Below, piece by piece: positions 12,779-26,100 of a stretch of 64,000 nt of DNA. The notes beneath the pieces are model-generated. The model saw only the letters and a program-made list of their open reading frames with translations, made no database searches and was not told the DNA's origin. Source of the stretch: Crotophaga sulcirostris (Eukaryota; Chordata; Aves; Cuculiformes; Crotophagidae); NCBI GenBank assembly GCA_013397455.1, contig VYZB01000217.1:310001-374000 (forward strand), written 5' to 3'. The translations under genes were made by a program, and so were the position numbers. The first letter of the stretch is position 1. Every line of letters starts with the position of its first letter.

Positions 12779-13606
12779 CATAAAATCATAGAATCATAGA
12801 ATGGTTTTAGTTGGAAGGGACATTGAAGATCATCTGGTTCCACCCCCCTGCCACGGACAGGGACCCCTCCCACCAGCCCAGGCTGCTCCAGGCCCCATCC
12901 AACCTAGCCTTGAACACCTACAGGGAGGGTGAACCCACAGCTTCCCTGGACAACCCTGTACCAGGGTCTCACCACCCTCAGAGTGAAGAATTTCTCCCTA
13001 ATGTCTAATCTAAATCTTCCTCCTTTCAATTTAAAGCCATTCCCCATCATTCCAGCACTACTTGCCCTTGTAAAAAGTCCCTCCCCATCTTTCTTTTACC
13101 TGTCAGGTACTCAAGGACACTTTAAGGTCTCCCTGGAGCCTTCTCTTCCCCAGGCTGAACAACCCCAACTCTGTCAGCCCGTCCTCATAGCAGAGGTGCT
13201 CCAGCCCTTTGATTATCTTTGTAGCCCTCCTCTGGACCCACTCCAACAGGTCCATAGGCTTCTTACGTCGGGGATTCCAGAACTGGACACAGTACTTCAG
13301 GTGGGGTCTCATGAGAGCAGAGTAATGGGGGAGAATCACCTGACTTGACCTGCTGGTCATGCTGCTTTTGATGCAGCCCCGGACACAATTGGCCTTCTGG
13401 GCTGCAAGTGCACATTGCTGGTTTGTGTCAAACTTCTCATCAATCAGCACCTCCAAGTTCTTCTCCAATGGGCTGCTCTCTATCACTTCCCCTCCCATCC
13501 TGTATTGATACCGTGATTGCCCTGACCCAGGTGTAGGACCTTGCACTTGGCCTTGTTGAACCTCATGAGTTTCACAGAGGCCCACTTCTCTAGCTTGTCC
13601 AATTCT
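12779..13606 (-). mobile_element. CR1 LINE, 5'-truncated copy (3' end at 12779)
   Basis: The plus strand begins with the reverse complement of a CR1 tail (AATCATAGAATCATAGAATGG), followed by the CR1 3' untranslated region. The minus frame 13585-13103 encodes the C-terminal part of CR1 ORF2, with [18 protein letters not shown] and [11 protein letters not shown]. Wording and tail differ from the 10.3-kb and 51.4-kb copies, so it is a different subfamily. It is 5'-truncated near 13606 and inactive. Plus-strand open frames here (12811-13008, 12929-13348) are antisense shadows. Confidence 0.9.
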
Positions 13607-16600
13607 GTCTGATGTAAATAGTGTTTATTAATCCACAGATTGAAAGATACTTCTTAGTGCTTCTCAGGAAGTCCTCAATGTCTTTCAGGACTGGGTCTTT
13701 CTTTGAGTTATTGCAAAAACTACAAATGTTCCTCTTTTTCTGTAATTCTTAGATAGCATCAATGCTGATGACACTTCCTTCTCTGCCTACTGTAATATCT
13801 GCCATGAGATGAAGTGAGATTACATGAAACTGAGCTTCATAAAATCTCAGCTCATTCTCCATCCTTTGGAGTTTTATCTCATCAGGAAGTAATTAAATCC
13901 AAGTTCTTCCCCTCACCCACTTCTACCTCCTCTGCATATTCAAAACTCAATTTGGAACAGTTTGAAAATTGTTATGACAGTTCTATTTTCCTGTGAGCTC
14001 CACTCGCAGTGTCTTTTTGTACATGGTCTAAAATGCGGCTAGAAATTGTTTTTCTATTTTTTAAAAGGCTTTGACATCACGACACATGTTGCTTTTGGTA
14101 GCATCCTGATTTGTCATAACTGCTTAAAAATACTTGCTGTTAGATGTAAATTCTCCATTGTACAGACAAAATATTTTTATTTCTTTTAATACTACTTTTA
14201 TCCTTTTGCTCCCAAGCAGTAAAGTACCATTGCGTAACAGGACTTTTTCAGACTGCATAATTTATACATTTATGTCATTCTGGATGCTGTATGGTAGCCT
14301 GTTTACAGGCTTTCCGCCAGGCTCAACTGCACAACTTGTGGCACAGCATTTTTAACTTATTTAGTCAGGAAATCAAGAACGTAGTCTAATGTACTTTATT
14401 CACCTGGTTTTGTTAAATGTGTCTTTAAACATTAAACTGAAGATTAATGCCTTTGGAAGAATGCATGCATTTTAGACTAATACAATTTGGACAGTACTTT
14501 CATTCTCGCTTTTTCTTTACAAAGTAGTAAAAAGGATTATGAACATAAAAGATTCATCTTGTCTTCTAGCATCTTACTGTCATTAAATGCAACTTTGTCC
14601 ACCACAATACTAAATTAAACAACATGTGAGGATCAGGTCCTCATTTTAATCAGATTAATCAGGTTTAAAGACCATCCTGTAGGAAGGAGGTAGTTATAAG
14701 TAGGTTGACTTTGTCAGTCACATGAGCCATTCAGCAGCAAACTTCAGATTAATGAAAATGAAAAATGTAAGGTGTCATGAAGCTCTAAGCTATGTGAACA
14801 AAGCCAGATGCCATGGAATGAGAAAACAGGGGGGAATGGTGGAAATTATTGAAATACATCTGGAAAGTCTTATATGAGTATTTTATGCATTGAGACATTA
14901 TAGAGAATACAGAGAAGCGTAGAAAAACTAGTCAAGCCATAGAAACTGATAATAATCCAGACTTAAATTTTCAAAGCAGTACAGTGCTTTTAAAAAATGG
15001 TTTTGGAATGAGTTTTAATGGCACCTCTGTGGATAAACACCCTGCAGTATTTGGAAGTTTTAATCTAATTTTCTGAAGGATAAACAGTGACCAGAATAGG
15101 ATATAAGAATAGCCTATATTCTCATATATGATGATAAATACTAGATGGAAACTTCAAGATGGACTAAATCCATAATGAGGAATAAGATGATGACATTCAA
15201 AACAGAAAACAAGGGAGTTCTATTTTTTTATTCAGACAATGAGATCTAGCTCAGCCATAAAACCTTATTACTCTCTACAGTGGAGATTCAATCATTTATT
15301 GTAAGATTTTTAAAAATACTGGAAAATACACCACAGGGATCCATCCTGCATTAAGGACAGAGTAAACAGTAACTTATGTAGGTTTTGTAGTAGCCAAAAC
15401 CTCATTCATCTATCTGGGTGTTCTTTCAAATTCTGTAACTTTTACAATTTCTCTTTTAGTAATTTAAAATTCATAAAGTAATTTATAATTCTTTTTGGAT
15501 ACTATTTTATTTGCAGTAATAGTAAATGCATGCTGAACTTTCTATAGTCTCTGGGTCAGATGGTCAACAATTTCACCCTCATTCCCTCTACAGTAGGCAA
15601 TTAAAATCTATTAATGGATCCTACTGGAACAGAAGACACTTTAAATGTATCTTGGGAGGTTCATTTATTTGGAGTCAGAGGTATCAACAGAAGAAACTGG
15701 ACCTTGAATTAAAATAAATGTCTAAGCAAAGCTATAGCAAAATATTCTGGACCCTGGGGCACCACTTCCTCTTCTCTTCTATGTGGGGTTGTGAACATAT
15801 CTGAGTGTAACCGTGCTTTCTGCTTTCTTCTACACTGTGTATATCTTACTACCCTCTCCGGAAGCAACCATGCCAAGGCTTCATAGATGTGTTTGCCCCA
15901 CTGTGGGAGACTTTCTTACCTCTTCTTCCTACAACTCAGTCTGGTTATTTAACTACAGCATAATGAGTATAGGAGAATACCTCCTGAATTTCAGAAACAC
16001 ACTTCAGTACTTTGCAGAGAAAAAGTCTCTGCTGTGCTATGGTCTACTGTTTCCAAAGTTCAAGGGGAAGAAAAATGAAGAATTGCATCTTTATTTAATT
16101 GAAGAGCTGCAGCAGCTTTTATACTAAAAGCTAGAAAGAGCTTTTTGTAAATCAACTAGTTTGTCAAAAAGCCCTATCCTGAGTATTTATAGACAAATCA
16201 CTATATGGAAATTACTGTGGCCCACTGAAGTTATCAGTGAAAAATAGTGGTTGTTCAACTGTACTGATGACTATTTCTAGTGTGAACAGGTAGGGTTTGC
16301 CTGTGCAGAGCAGTCTGCAGGTATTTGATTCAGGAAGAGAATATCCAATCTACTGAAACTGCTGAAGGCAGATAGGTATTAGCTTTTCCCTCTAACTTTT
16401 TTTTTTTTTCATGTACATCTTCAAAGATGTTATTGCTACTAGTCCTAGTTTCATTTTTTAAAGCTATGTTGATGTATCGGTCAGACTGGCAGTTTCACCA
16501 CTGCAGTATTAGCTTGAGAATGCCTGCGTGTGTTTTCTCTCTAGTGTTATTATTTCAAGTAGACAGCTCAGCCATTACTCAAATGTATAAAGGAAGTAAT

Positions 16601-19550
16601 AGTAATATGTTTTGACTTAATAAAACTAAAGTAGTAAAATTCAGAATGACATATATGATATAAAATTTTTGTTGTGTTTTTCTAATAGAAACACTAATTG
16701 AAGAAATGAAGACATTTGTAGGTAGCATACAAAGAATTCCTGCTCACAGGCAGAATTAATTGTCAGAATGCTTTACAATGTGTCAGTCTATTCAGATGCA
16801 GCAAAGTGCTCCATACTGGTAGACCTCTGCCACATTTCCAGTGCCTTCCATGTCTGTCAAAAACTCTTGGTAATGTGATTGCTTTCACTTGGTCTATATG
16901 TTTCAAAAATAAATTCTCATGTAATTTCTAGAAGTAAGAGAAGGTCTTTTTAGGGTATGTATTTCATTTTAATGATGCAAAGTGAACTGCAGGCTTGAAT
17001 TACCTGCAATTCCACAGTAGAGGCTTCTCAGTATTTCTCAGGCTTGAGCCCAGGGAATCAAAAGTTTTCAAAGCATTTAATAAAAAAGGAACCTTGGTTT
17101 ACTAGAGAGACAGATAAGACAGTTCTCTTTCTATACCTGCACACTCACATTCATGGTGGCAAACACAACAGTTGTTTATGTAAAACACTGAAAATCAGCA
17201 AGATGATGACTGTGGTTTTATCCATCTTTACTGCAATTTGAGACAGTTCAGAAAGCAAACCCACATAATTAGACAAGTTTTGGCTATAGAGACAAGCACC
17301 CCGAAACTTCATTTTGGGCACTTCTGCTCATGTTTCTCATTTTGGCCAGCTACAGTCTGATTCCCTTTCCACAGTTCTCCATGAAGTCTCTATTTTCCTT
17401 GACTCTATTCCATAGTCCTGGGAGACTGAGTCATGAGAGCCTCGAGCATCCTGTGTAAATGGTAAGTGCCTCAAGCGCTCCTAGGCTTTGGGAATCTTAA
17501 CTTCTGATACTGAAAAATATTTCTCTTCTGTAAACATTTAACATCAGTTTCTCAAAGGTTTATATGTTGAATAGATAAGTTAGACAATTTTCTTTGTGGA
17601 TGCCAGAAAGTATGCTTTTAATACAGACACGTCCACTTGCAATATTTCAAGTAGCTGGCTCAAAGTATTTCAGAGATCCTTAAAATAAGATTTGCTGGTA
17701 TTTTCAACACAAGCTAAATATTTTTTCAGAAACACCCAAAGCAATTTTTCTTAACTTGTTTGTCAGCTAATTTATCATGAGGTGGTTAATGACAAGGTAG
17801 AACTTCAGCCCAAGTTGGATGGCATTATCAACATGACTTTATAGTCAGGAATATTAAGCAACTGAAACAACAGAAAATTTAATAAGAGCACTCTATCTCT
17901 TTCATGTCATCCCTGTGATGTGATTTTACCCATAGATTTACTGAAAGAAACAGGAAGGAAGAGGCACTTGGTTAAAGGGGATCCTATCATTCACCAGGCT
18001 GGCATTTGCTCCATATTGTCTGGAGCAGCCTCCACCAAAGAGATAGACCAGCCCATGTATTAAACTAGGATTGCCTGCTCCAGGATGCAAAGAGAATTCA
18101 TCTCACATGCTCATTAAACTGAGGCCTTTAAAATATCCTCCATTTTCACTGGACATTTAGTTTATGTTCTTTTTAAGGATGACTGAGTCGAACTCAGCCT
18201 CAAGGTGAAAATTATCAGTGCCTCATACTGTTTCTCTGAAGTTATGCAGTTCAACATGGATTTACAACAAAATGGCTGATGAATCCTTAGTAAGAATGGT
18301 TTGTGCTTTAGATAAAACTAAAGAGTGCTCCACAGTTTGTATGCGCTAGGCTGCAGATGCAATAAAGCAAAACTTTTTAGCAGACACTTCCTTTCATTCA
18401 GGTAATTTCTCTGCACACTGGAAATCAAAATCATCTGTACTGCCCTTCTGTATCAGAAAGCACTTTTTTTCAGGGGGTAGAAAACTGCTCTTCATTCACC
18501 TTAGACTAAGTGTTGGATTTCTCAGCAGTCACATAGTGGTTAGTTAATTGTCAGATTTTTATTATTTGATGGCAAGTGAAAGTGAAGAAACAACAGGAAA
18601 CAAGAAAATAAGAAACATAAAAAACATGCCAGTGGCGTATTTGAATTGAGTGGCAATTTATAGTTGTCTAGTGCTGAAGCATTTAATGATAGTTTTTATT
18701 TCAAAGCCAAGAAAACTTTAATAAAATTAATCTGTTTTAGTACGGTCAAGCAAGATTGTCAGCCAAGTCACAGTATTTCATTTAAAGGAAATACTCTGGT
18801 TACATTAAAACCAATATGAATTATAGAAATGTTAGCAACAAGAAAAACATTCAATTTCCCAACAAAGGTCAATAGTAAATCTATCTAAATATGTAAGGCT
18901 CATAAAAGTAATAGGTTTGCAACTGTGATTGAAACAGATGTTCACAAAATCGACATTTAAACATGAAGGCACCATAAAATAAATGAAGACAGGATTAATT
19001 GAACAAGTTATCTCAAGAACAGAATAAGAAGAATGAATGAACAGTTGTACCATTGAGAAATATCCTTTTTTTTCTGTAAGGTAACTGAAAAGAGATCAGA
19101 AAAATTTTAGGTCAAATTCATTCACTTGCTGACAGCAGTATAGACCTACTTGTGCAACTAGGAACAGAATCTGGTGTGCTGTATGAGGAAAGAGAATTGA
19201 AATTGATTAAATTACGTATCCTGTTGTTGGATGAGAATGGAAAGCAGGGCCTAATTCTCTCTGTGCAAATTTCATGTTGTCTCAGCTCCTCCGACAGTAT
19301 AGGTCCTTAACTACATAACTTTTAGAAAAACAGAGTCAGCAGAATCAGATCACATTTTTGCAGAAGAGCCTGAATCATTTCAGAATCTTCAAGTTAAATC
19401 CATCTGGCTTCTCTTTTGAGGACACACATATTTGTATCTAAATGGTAAACAACAACTACAGAGATAGTCTATATTTTTTCACGTCCTTTTCATCTTTTCA
19501 TTCCATATTTACTTACATATTTTTTTCCTTTCTTCCTTCAGAAACACAGA
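13607..19550. other. gene-free AT-rich stretch
   Basis: Many short open frames on both strands, none above about 105 codons. None has recognisable motifs or a phase-consistent exon series. I see no CR1 or other named repeat. Confidence 0.45.
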
Positions 19551-19857
19551 TAGACGAAAGAGAGAGAGAAAGAAAGAAAGAAAGAATGAGGAGAGAGAGA
19601 AAGAGAGAAGGTAAGAAAGAAGTAAGAAAAGGAGAAAAGGAGGAAAGTAAGAGGGAAAGAAGGAAGGGAAGGAAGAAAGAAAGAAAGAAAGAAACAAAGG
19701 AAAGAAGAAAGGAAGAAAGAAAGAAAGAAAGAAACAAAGGAAAGAAGAAAGGAAGAAAGAAAGAAAGAGAGAAACAAAGGAAAGAAGAAAGGAAGGAAGA
19801 AAGGAAGGAAGAAAGGAAGGAAGAAAGGAAGAAAGAAAGAGAAGGAAAGGAAGAAAA

Positions 19858-19916
<59 letters not shown>

Positions 19917-20046
19917 NNNNNNNNNNNNNNNNNNNNNNNNNNNNNNNNNNNNNNNNNNNNNNNNNNNNNNNNNNNNNNNNNNNNNNNNNNNNNNNNNNNN
20001 NNNNNNNNNNNNNNNNNNNNNNNNNNNNNNNNNNNNNNNNNNNNNN

Positions 20047-20141
<95 letters not shown>
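19551..20141 (+). repeat. GAAA microsatellite with internal assembly gap
   Basis: The plus strand is almost purely purine from about 19551. It starts as irregular GAGA, GGAAG and GAAAC units, including a longer repeated pattern of ACAAAGGAAAGAAGAAAGGA at about 19693-19790, and becomes perfect GAAA before and after a run of N. The N run (19917-20046, 130 bases) is an unresolved stretch of the same repeat, so true length is unknown. Long apparent open frames (19442-20146 plus; 19509-20188 minus) are translations of the repeat and should be ignored. Homopurine tracts like this can form triplex DNA and are often polymorphic. Confidence 0.97.
19917..20046. other. assembly gap (130 N)
   Basis: This is a run of N exactly inside the perfect GAAA repeat, with identical repeat on both sides. 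The gap is an assembly failure in the microsatellite, not evidence of an insertion. Its stated size may be an estimate. Confidence 0.99.
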
Positions 20142-20142
<1 letters not shown>

Positions 20143-22847
20143 TTGAATTTAAGCTATTTGAAGTGATAAACTGGTATTTGAATCCCAAAATTTAGGAACT
20201 TATTAAGAAAGGGCCAAGGTTTTGACTTAACGTTTCTGTCACCATGATCACGGTGCAAACTTTTAAACAGAACCAGACTGACATCTGAAAGATGCAATTG
20301 GTTCAGAATATTACAGGACGCCTCAGTACATAAATTTTAACAAACTAATAGTATGCTACATTTCATAATAAACAATAAACTAATAAACTATGTCTAATAT
20401 TAGTTTAACAACACTTCATACACACTACTCTCTCTTTTTGCTTGTTTCAGCCCCAAATCCAATACTGAGGTTACAGTTTTTTGTCTAATTGACCCTTTTT
20501 CTTCTAGTCTGACAGAATTCTAATAGGAGATGCTGGTAGATGGCTCCCTTTGTAACCCCAAACTCTCTGCTCACTATTTTTCTACATCTATAATTCCACA
20601 AATTAATAAAGAAGTCTTTATGAATCACAAGCAATGCAGGTACTACTGTCTGAGAGCCACAGTGCTATAATTTGCAGCCATTAAAATACATATTTTTTTC
20701 AGTGCAAAAGCAAGAGGTTTAGCTTTAGTGCTACAAATTCATACATGTCTGTTTTCTTTCCACAAAAGAACAGTTACATGAACTCGGAAAATAACATGTA
20801 TTAATACTGATTGCCACAAAGCCAAGTTCACAAATGAGGCAAAAGAAATACCACAGTCCTTCTTTGGGCAAAGTTGATTCAATCATGATATGGATCGAAG
20901 CATACAATCCCCTTCTTGCTGAGACAGTAATTTTTGTTGGAGTGCAGGCCCCTGTTTATTATATTTTGTCTGCTAAATCAAAAATTGCCTGTGAGCTATT
21001 TCTTCATCCACTGGTGATTCCCCAGTTTTGGATAGTGTTTTTAGCATATTTTATCTAAGAGAACTTTTCCAAAATTAACTCCTGAAATATCTGTCAGGAG
21101 AGTTAAAAGTTATTTTTTCACTGAAAGATTCTATACACAACCTGGGTCTTTTGAGTTTTTTACAACATACTTTGAAAAAAGAGCTTGAGGTAGCAGAATA
21201 TAAAAAAAAATAAACAATAATATGCTAATAGAAAGAACGTAGAATTATCCCACCTTAGAAAACAATTCACTGCTTCAGTATTCAAAGCATACACCTGGTG
21301 CATATTTACTCAGTAATTGAACACTCAGTGGATAACATCTTAATTTAACACCAGCATTGGATTCCCTTTGTTGTTAACTTGAAGGGGTACGTGTTCTCCT
21401 GAAGGATGTACATCTATTGTCTTGGTGTGCAGAGGAAAAAAAAAATTAAAATGGCACCAACTGGAAAATGCAAGCCTACCTGAATGAAAAAAAAAAAGTA
21501 GCTATTTTATGAGCCACTAACACAAGAGTCCATCTCTTTATTTTTTAAATATTTCTAGGGTAAATAAGTATGAGACTCATTTTGGAAAGCAATTTGTGCT
21601 AAAAGTGTCATTGAAACAATATCACAACTTTTTTCAATGCACACTTCTATTTGTTGTGCTTTTTTTAACCACACAAGTATACTTCTTAATGCAAAATATG
21701 TATCAGTCTTGTGCCCATCAAATCACTTTATACATCTTGTTTTTCTCATTTGAACCTTGGAAAACTGAGAGTTACATATGTTTATGGTCACCACCATGTG
21801 AATTCCTGGGATTTCTCATGGTCCATTGACAAGCAGTAAGGTGTGGAGGAAGACAGAGATTTGGATGGGAAAGGCTCTGCAATGAACTTTGACCCAGAAA
21901 AAAAAAAATCTTTGAGAAACCTGTCATGAAAATTTAGAGAGTAAACAGGGCTATTTAGGGGCTGAGAGAGAAGATAGCTTGCTCCATAGCAAGCCTTGCA
22001 GCACTGTAATTCCCTATGCCTTTCTCCCTGGCCGTTACCTCTGGCATTTGCTTCCTTTTGAACTCTTGGAGGCTCCCTGGGAAGAGACTGCTGCAAGTGC
22101 TGCATCAGTGAGGCACTCAGATCTGGGACTAGCAGTAATACTCATTTCTAGATACAATCCCTCTACTCAGCCAAAAAGTCATCTGGAAGGGTTTCATCTT
22201 TTCTTTGGATATCAGCTGTTTGGAGACTTCTGATATCACAGCTGGTTCTATGTGAAGGACTTTCCAACCTGGCATTTGAAATGAAAGCCCATTGTTTGGA
22301 AAACATAGGTTTTAAAAGCTACTACACCTCCTTCTGTGTTAGAAGAATTCAAAGTAAATTTTGACACCCTTGGCATTTTTCACCTTCTCATCAGAAATAA
22401 AAGAAAAAGCTAAACCCAGTCATGTAAAAGGTTAGGTTTTCTAATTATTTTTATCTAGTGGTGCGGCTTTTCTACTGGAAGTTTCCTGGCTATTCCTGTT
22501 ACAAGGTTTAAAGTGTCCATCATCTTTCTGTTTAGTGATGTTCCCAGCTGGTGTCTTCACAAATTCCCCCATACCTTTTAGCTAAGGGATAAGTCAGAAT
22601 ATCTAAGAAAATGTGAAGCCTGCAATCTATGGAAAATAACACAACTAAACCAGACTGGAAGCAAATTTCCCTCCTGTGCATCTTACTGAGACAGTAGTTG
22701 TATCTTCTGTACTTTACCATTCTAAGACTAGCATATTTGATAAGCGATTTGTTTATTTCAAGAAGAAGTTCAAAGTCATGAAGTATTTTTTGAGCACACA
22801 AGACTATAAATATCTAAAGCGCAGGCATCAAGAGGATGAGGTCATAC
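20142..22847. other. gene-free AT-rich stretch
   Basis: Short open frames only, for example 20834-21058, 21596-21829 and 21788-22105. None shows motifs, good splice boundaries or agreement with neighbours. No repeat family was recognised. Confidence 0.45.
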
Positions 22848-23119
22848 TTCAGTTTTGCCCTGAGACAGGACAAGAGGCAAGGGGCATAAACTGGAACACA
22901 GGAAGTTCCACCCGAATATGAGGAAAAATCTTTACTGTGAGGGTGACAAAGCACTGGAACAGGCTGCCCGGAGAGGTTGTGGAACCTTCCTTCTCTGGAA
23001 ATACTCAAGACTTGCCTGGATGCATTCCTGTGCAACCTGCTGTAGGTGAACCTGCTTTAGCAGTAGGGTTGGATTGAATGATCTTCAGAGATCCCTTCCA
23101 ACCCCTACCATTCTGTGAC
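22848..23119 (+). mobile_element. CR1 LINE 3' fragment, plus strand
   Basis: This short CR1 end is in the opposite orientation to the other three. It contains the CR1 block reading as GACAGGACAAGAGGCAA, then TGGAACAGGCTGCCCGGAGA, then AACCTGCTGTAGGTGAACCT, and ends with TTCCAACCCCTACCATTCTG. Only the last about 270 bases of an element are present, covering the ORF2 C-terminus and 3' untranslated region. The terminal 8-mer repeats are reduced to about one unit. It is an inactive, 5'-truncated insertion. Confidence 0.88.
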
Positions 23120-26100
23120 GCGTGCTTATACCCTTTTTCTTCTAGATTTTCCCTAACATTGGGCCACAGAATACACCCCATGTAATCATATAAATACAGG
23201 ACAAACATGATATCTAGAACTCTCAGGATGGCTGTTGGCCTGTGTATCAAGTAGCTCTAAATCCCTTCTCTGATTTGGAGATGTATGTCAAAAGCAAGGT
23301 GAGCTCCCTGTTTTTTTTTTCAGAAATTCTATACCAAACCTGAGTAACTTATCTGGTGGGAAGTGCAGCTGAAATGACTAAAATCTTTGAAATATCTTCT
23401 TGTGAGTATTGGGTATTTTTTCACTGAAAAGTTGTTTCTCTAATGAAATGTTTTGGTGCTGGGTTGCTGCCAACAAACACAGTTCTGTGGGAGGATTTGA
23501 GGGTAAGAGCAAGTAAGAGTAGAAGATAAAAAGGACAGTAGGTTTTCATCATCGTGTTTGTCTCAGGAGAACCTTTATATAGAATCTTAAATAGTTTAGA
23601 ATTGCAGTTGTCACCCTCTCCATTATCCTCCCAAAGCAAAACCCAGGCACTCAGGGCTATAGAGCCAGAATGCTGTATTTCCTTCTTACAAAATTAGCTT
23701 GAACATCAAATTGGGCATTGTCTCCTAGAACTATCTGCTTCTAATACCAATCTGCTGTTATGTTCAGCATGGGCTGTCACAAGAATGTCAACATTATCAT
23801 CTGTAGAATGTAACTGAGTCTGTGAATTTTTTCCAAAATGCTGTCATTCAAATCAGATCATCTGCTATGGCAAACAGTATTTTCAGTTTCTCGGTCATCA
23901 GTGTTTCCATTCATTTTTTAATGCTTCCATTTGATCTGCATATCCTTGTAGCATTGAACATAATTCTGTGTTATTCCTATATTGAACTTCAAGTGTGTGT
24001 CTATTGGAAATAGTTCAGAAAGTTCTTTCAGGGTAGTAGAATATATCCATATCAGGATAGCAGAACACTTGTGGCTCATTTTTGTGTTAATGGTTTTCCA
24101 GCAACTAGCTGGGTTTTACATGCAAGTAAAATCTCACTGCTATTCTATGACCAAAGAAACATCTTCTAGAATGCCCAAAATATTGGAATTTCAGCAAGGA
24201 CTACTTTCTCCCAGAGTTAATGCTGTAGAATGAATTGTTGTGATGTAACCAGAAAAAAATATAGCAAAAGGTATTTGAGCTTAGAACTTTTGCCTAGTCC
24301 CTTTTTCCTGAAAAACAGAGAAAGAGTGATGAAAGCGTGTTCTGGTTTTCAAACCATGATCAAGCATGGTCTTTTGACACTGTTCTGAGTGTGCTGTCCA
24401 CAATGAGACTATAAAAGGATGGCTTTTCTTGTCTTTTATGTCATTCAAAATGTTTCACTTCAGCTGTTGCTAATGTTGCAATTATGCCCATCAAGTGTAA
24501 AAATTGTTGCTGAGCACTTCTGTTTGAATAGAAGGACGTTACTCTTTTGCTTCTGGTTCTTGTATTTGTCTTAGCTTTTTATTTAGTTTTTAATCAATGG
24601 AGTCAAATTTTAATTTTTTTCTTTTTCTCACTCTGAACTACCTCCAGAACATCATGTTCTGAAAATTACAATGATTCCTATCCTCCCGCTGAAAAAAACA
24701 TTTCCAAGTGTTTTTTGTCTGATTTCAGTAGCTCATTTTTACTTCTATCATGCCCTCTGCCTTTTCAAATGAACTACCTTCAGTTTCCTAGGCAGAATGA
24801 TTATGAAGCAACAGCACCCACAGGGCTACAGAGCTCAAAGGGGAAAACCCTGACTTTGCCATCAGCTCTAAAAAAAGGGGCAGTGCAAACAGGAGTCACT
24901 CTATATTTCAGTTTTTGTCTCCACTTGTCTTTGTAAATGCTGTGCTCTGAGCCCATAGCTCACGCAGCCCTGGCCCAGCTTGACCTGCTGCTGTGTAAAG
25001 ACCTGTAAACTCTCCCTACCCATCCCTTGGGAAATGGTAACTCCAGATGGGCTCTTCTCCACTCCAGTGCTTCTTAATTGCTGGAGGAATAAAAGGACTT
25101 CTTAAGGCATCCTGCTTTCCTGTGAAGGTCATGTTTCAGCCCATAGACATATGGTATAAGTAAAAGATGCAAGGCAGCAACACACAGCTTTTCTGCCTGC
25201 ATCTGCTGTATTTTTGACCTGTGCTTACAACTAGCCTGACTCCATGAACTCTACAGCCCTCAGCAAGGGCCTTATCCCATCATGGCACAGGTTTGTTTCC
25301 TTTCAGGAAGCAGTCTACAGCCTGTCCAAGCTGCAGCTCTCTGCCCAGCTTTAAATCCTAACAGAGGACAGCTCCTGCAAAGTGTGCTCATATTTCATCG
25401 GCAAGGAGCAGCACGCATTCAGTGTGATATATAATGCATGCTGGGTCTTTTTTTCACCTAAAACATTGTCATGCACTCTCATAATTTTATAATACACAGA
25501 AGAGTATATTTTGGATGTGTCTAGGTGATAATAAAAGATGTTTAACTTATTTTATCCTGCGGGAGACGTGAAAGATCTGTTGAGTTGCACCAAGGTTGAT
25601 CAGGAAATGTGTACAAAAATGTGGCCACAAGCAGGATGCAGTTTTTATGTGAAGATGTGTAATGCAAAAATGTGTTGCCAGCAATACCAGTTCATTTCTT
25701 TCCAGATTTAATCTAAACCTAATATTTAGGTTTACATGTCCAAATACCTTGTAGCTAACTATTTTTACAGTTCTAAGGAACTGCCTTTTTTAATTAGTGA
25801 TTTGACTTCAAAAATGCTTTAGGTGTTGCAAAGATCTATTGTGAATCCAGCAGTCAACATGCAAAACACATCATTGAGATAGACTGGGAGATGGTGAAGC
25901 CTATTTTCCTGCCATCATGCAGTTCTTGAACCTCCTGTCCCTGAGTAGCCCCACAAACTTCTTTAAAGTCACTAACAAGTTAAAGAATGAACATCAGAAT
26001 ACAATCCTTTTTAAACAAGTAGGTCATATTCTGGTACACTGAAAATTATCCTGCTTCCCAAATTGATCTGTTTTGCTTAATGGAGATGGGGAAAAGTAGA

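Noticed and set aside
12811..13348. Plus-strand open frames over the 12.8-kb CR1
   Set aside because: Antisense to CR1 ORF2 and its 3' untranslated region.
19442..20188. Long open frames of 216-234 codons on both strands
   Set aside because: They are translations of the GAAA/TTTC repeat and the N gap, with no protein character.
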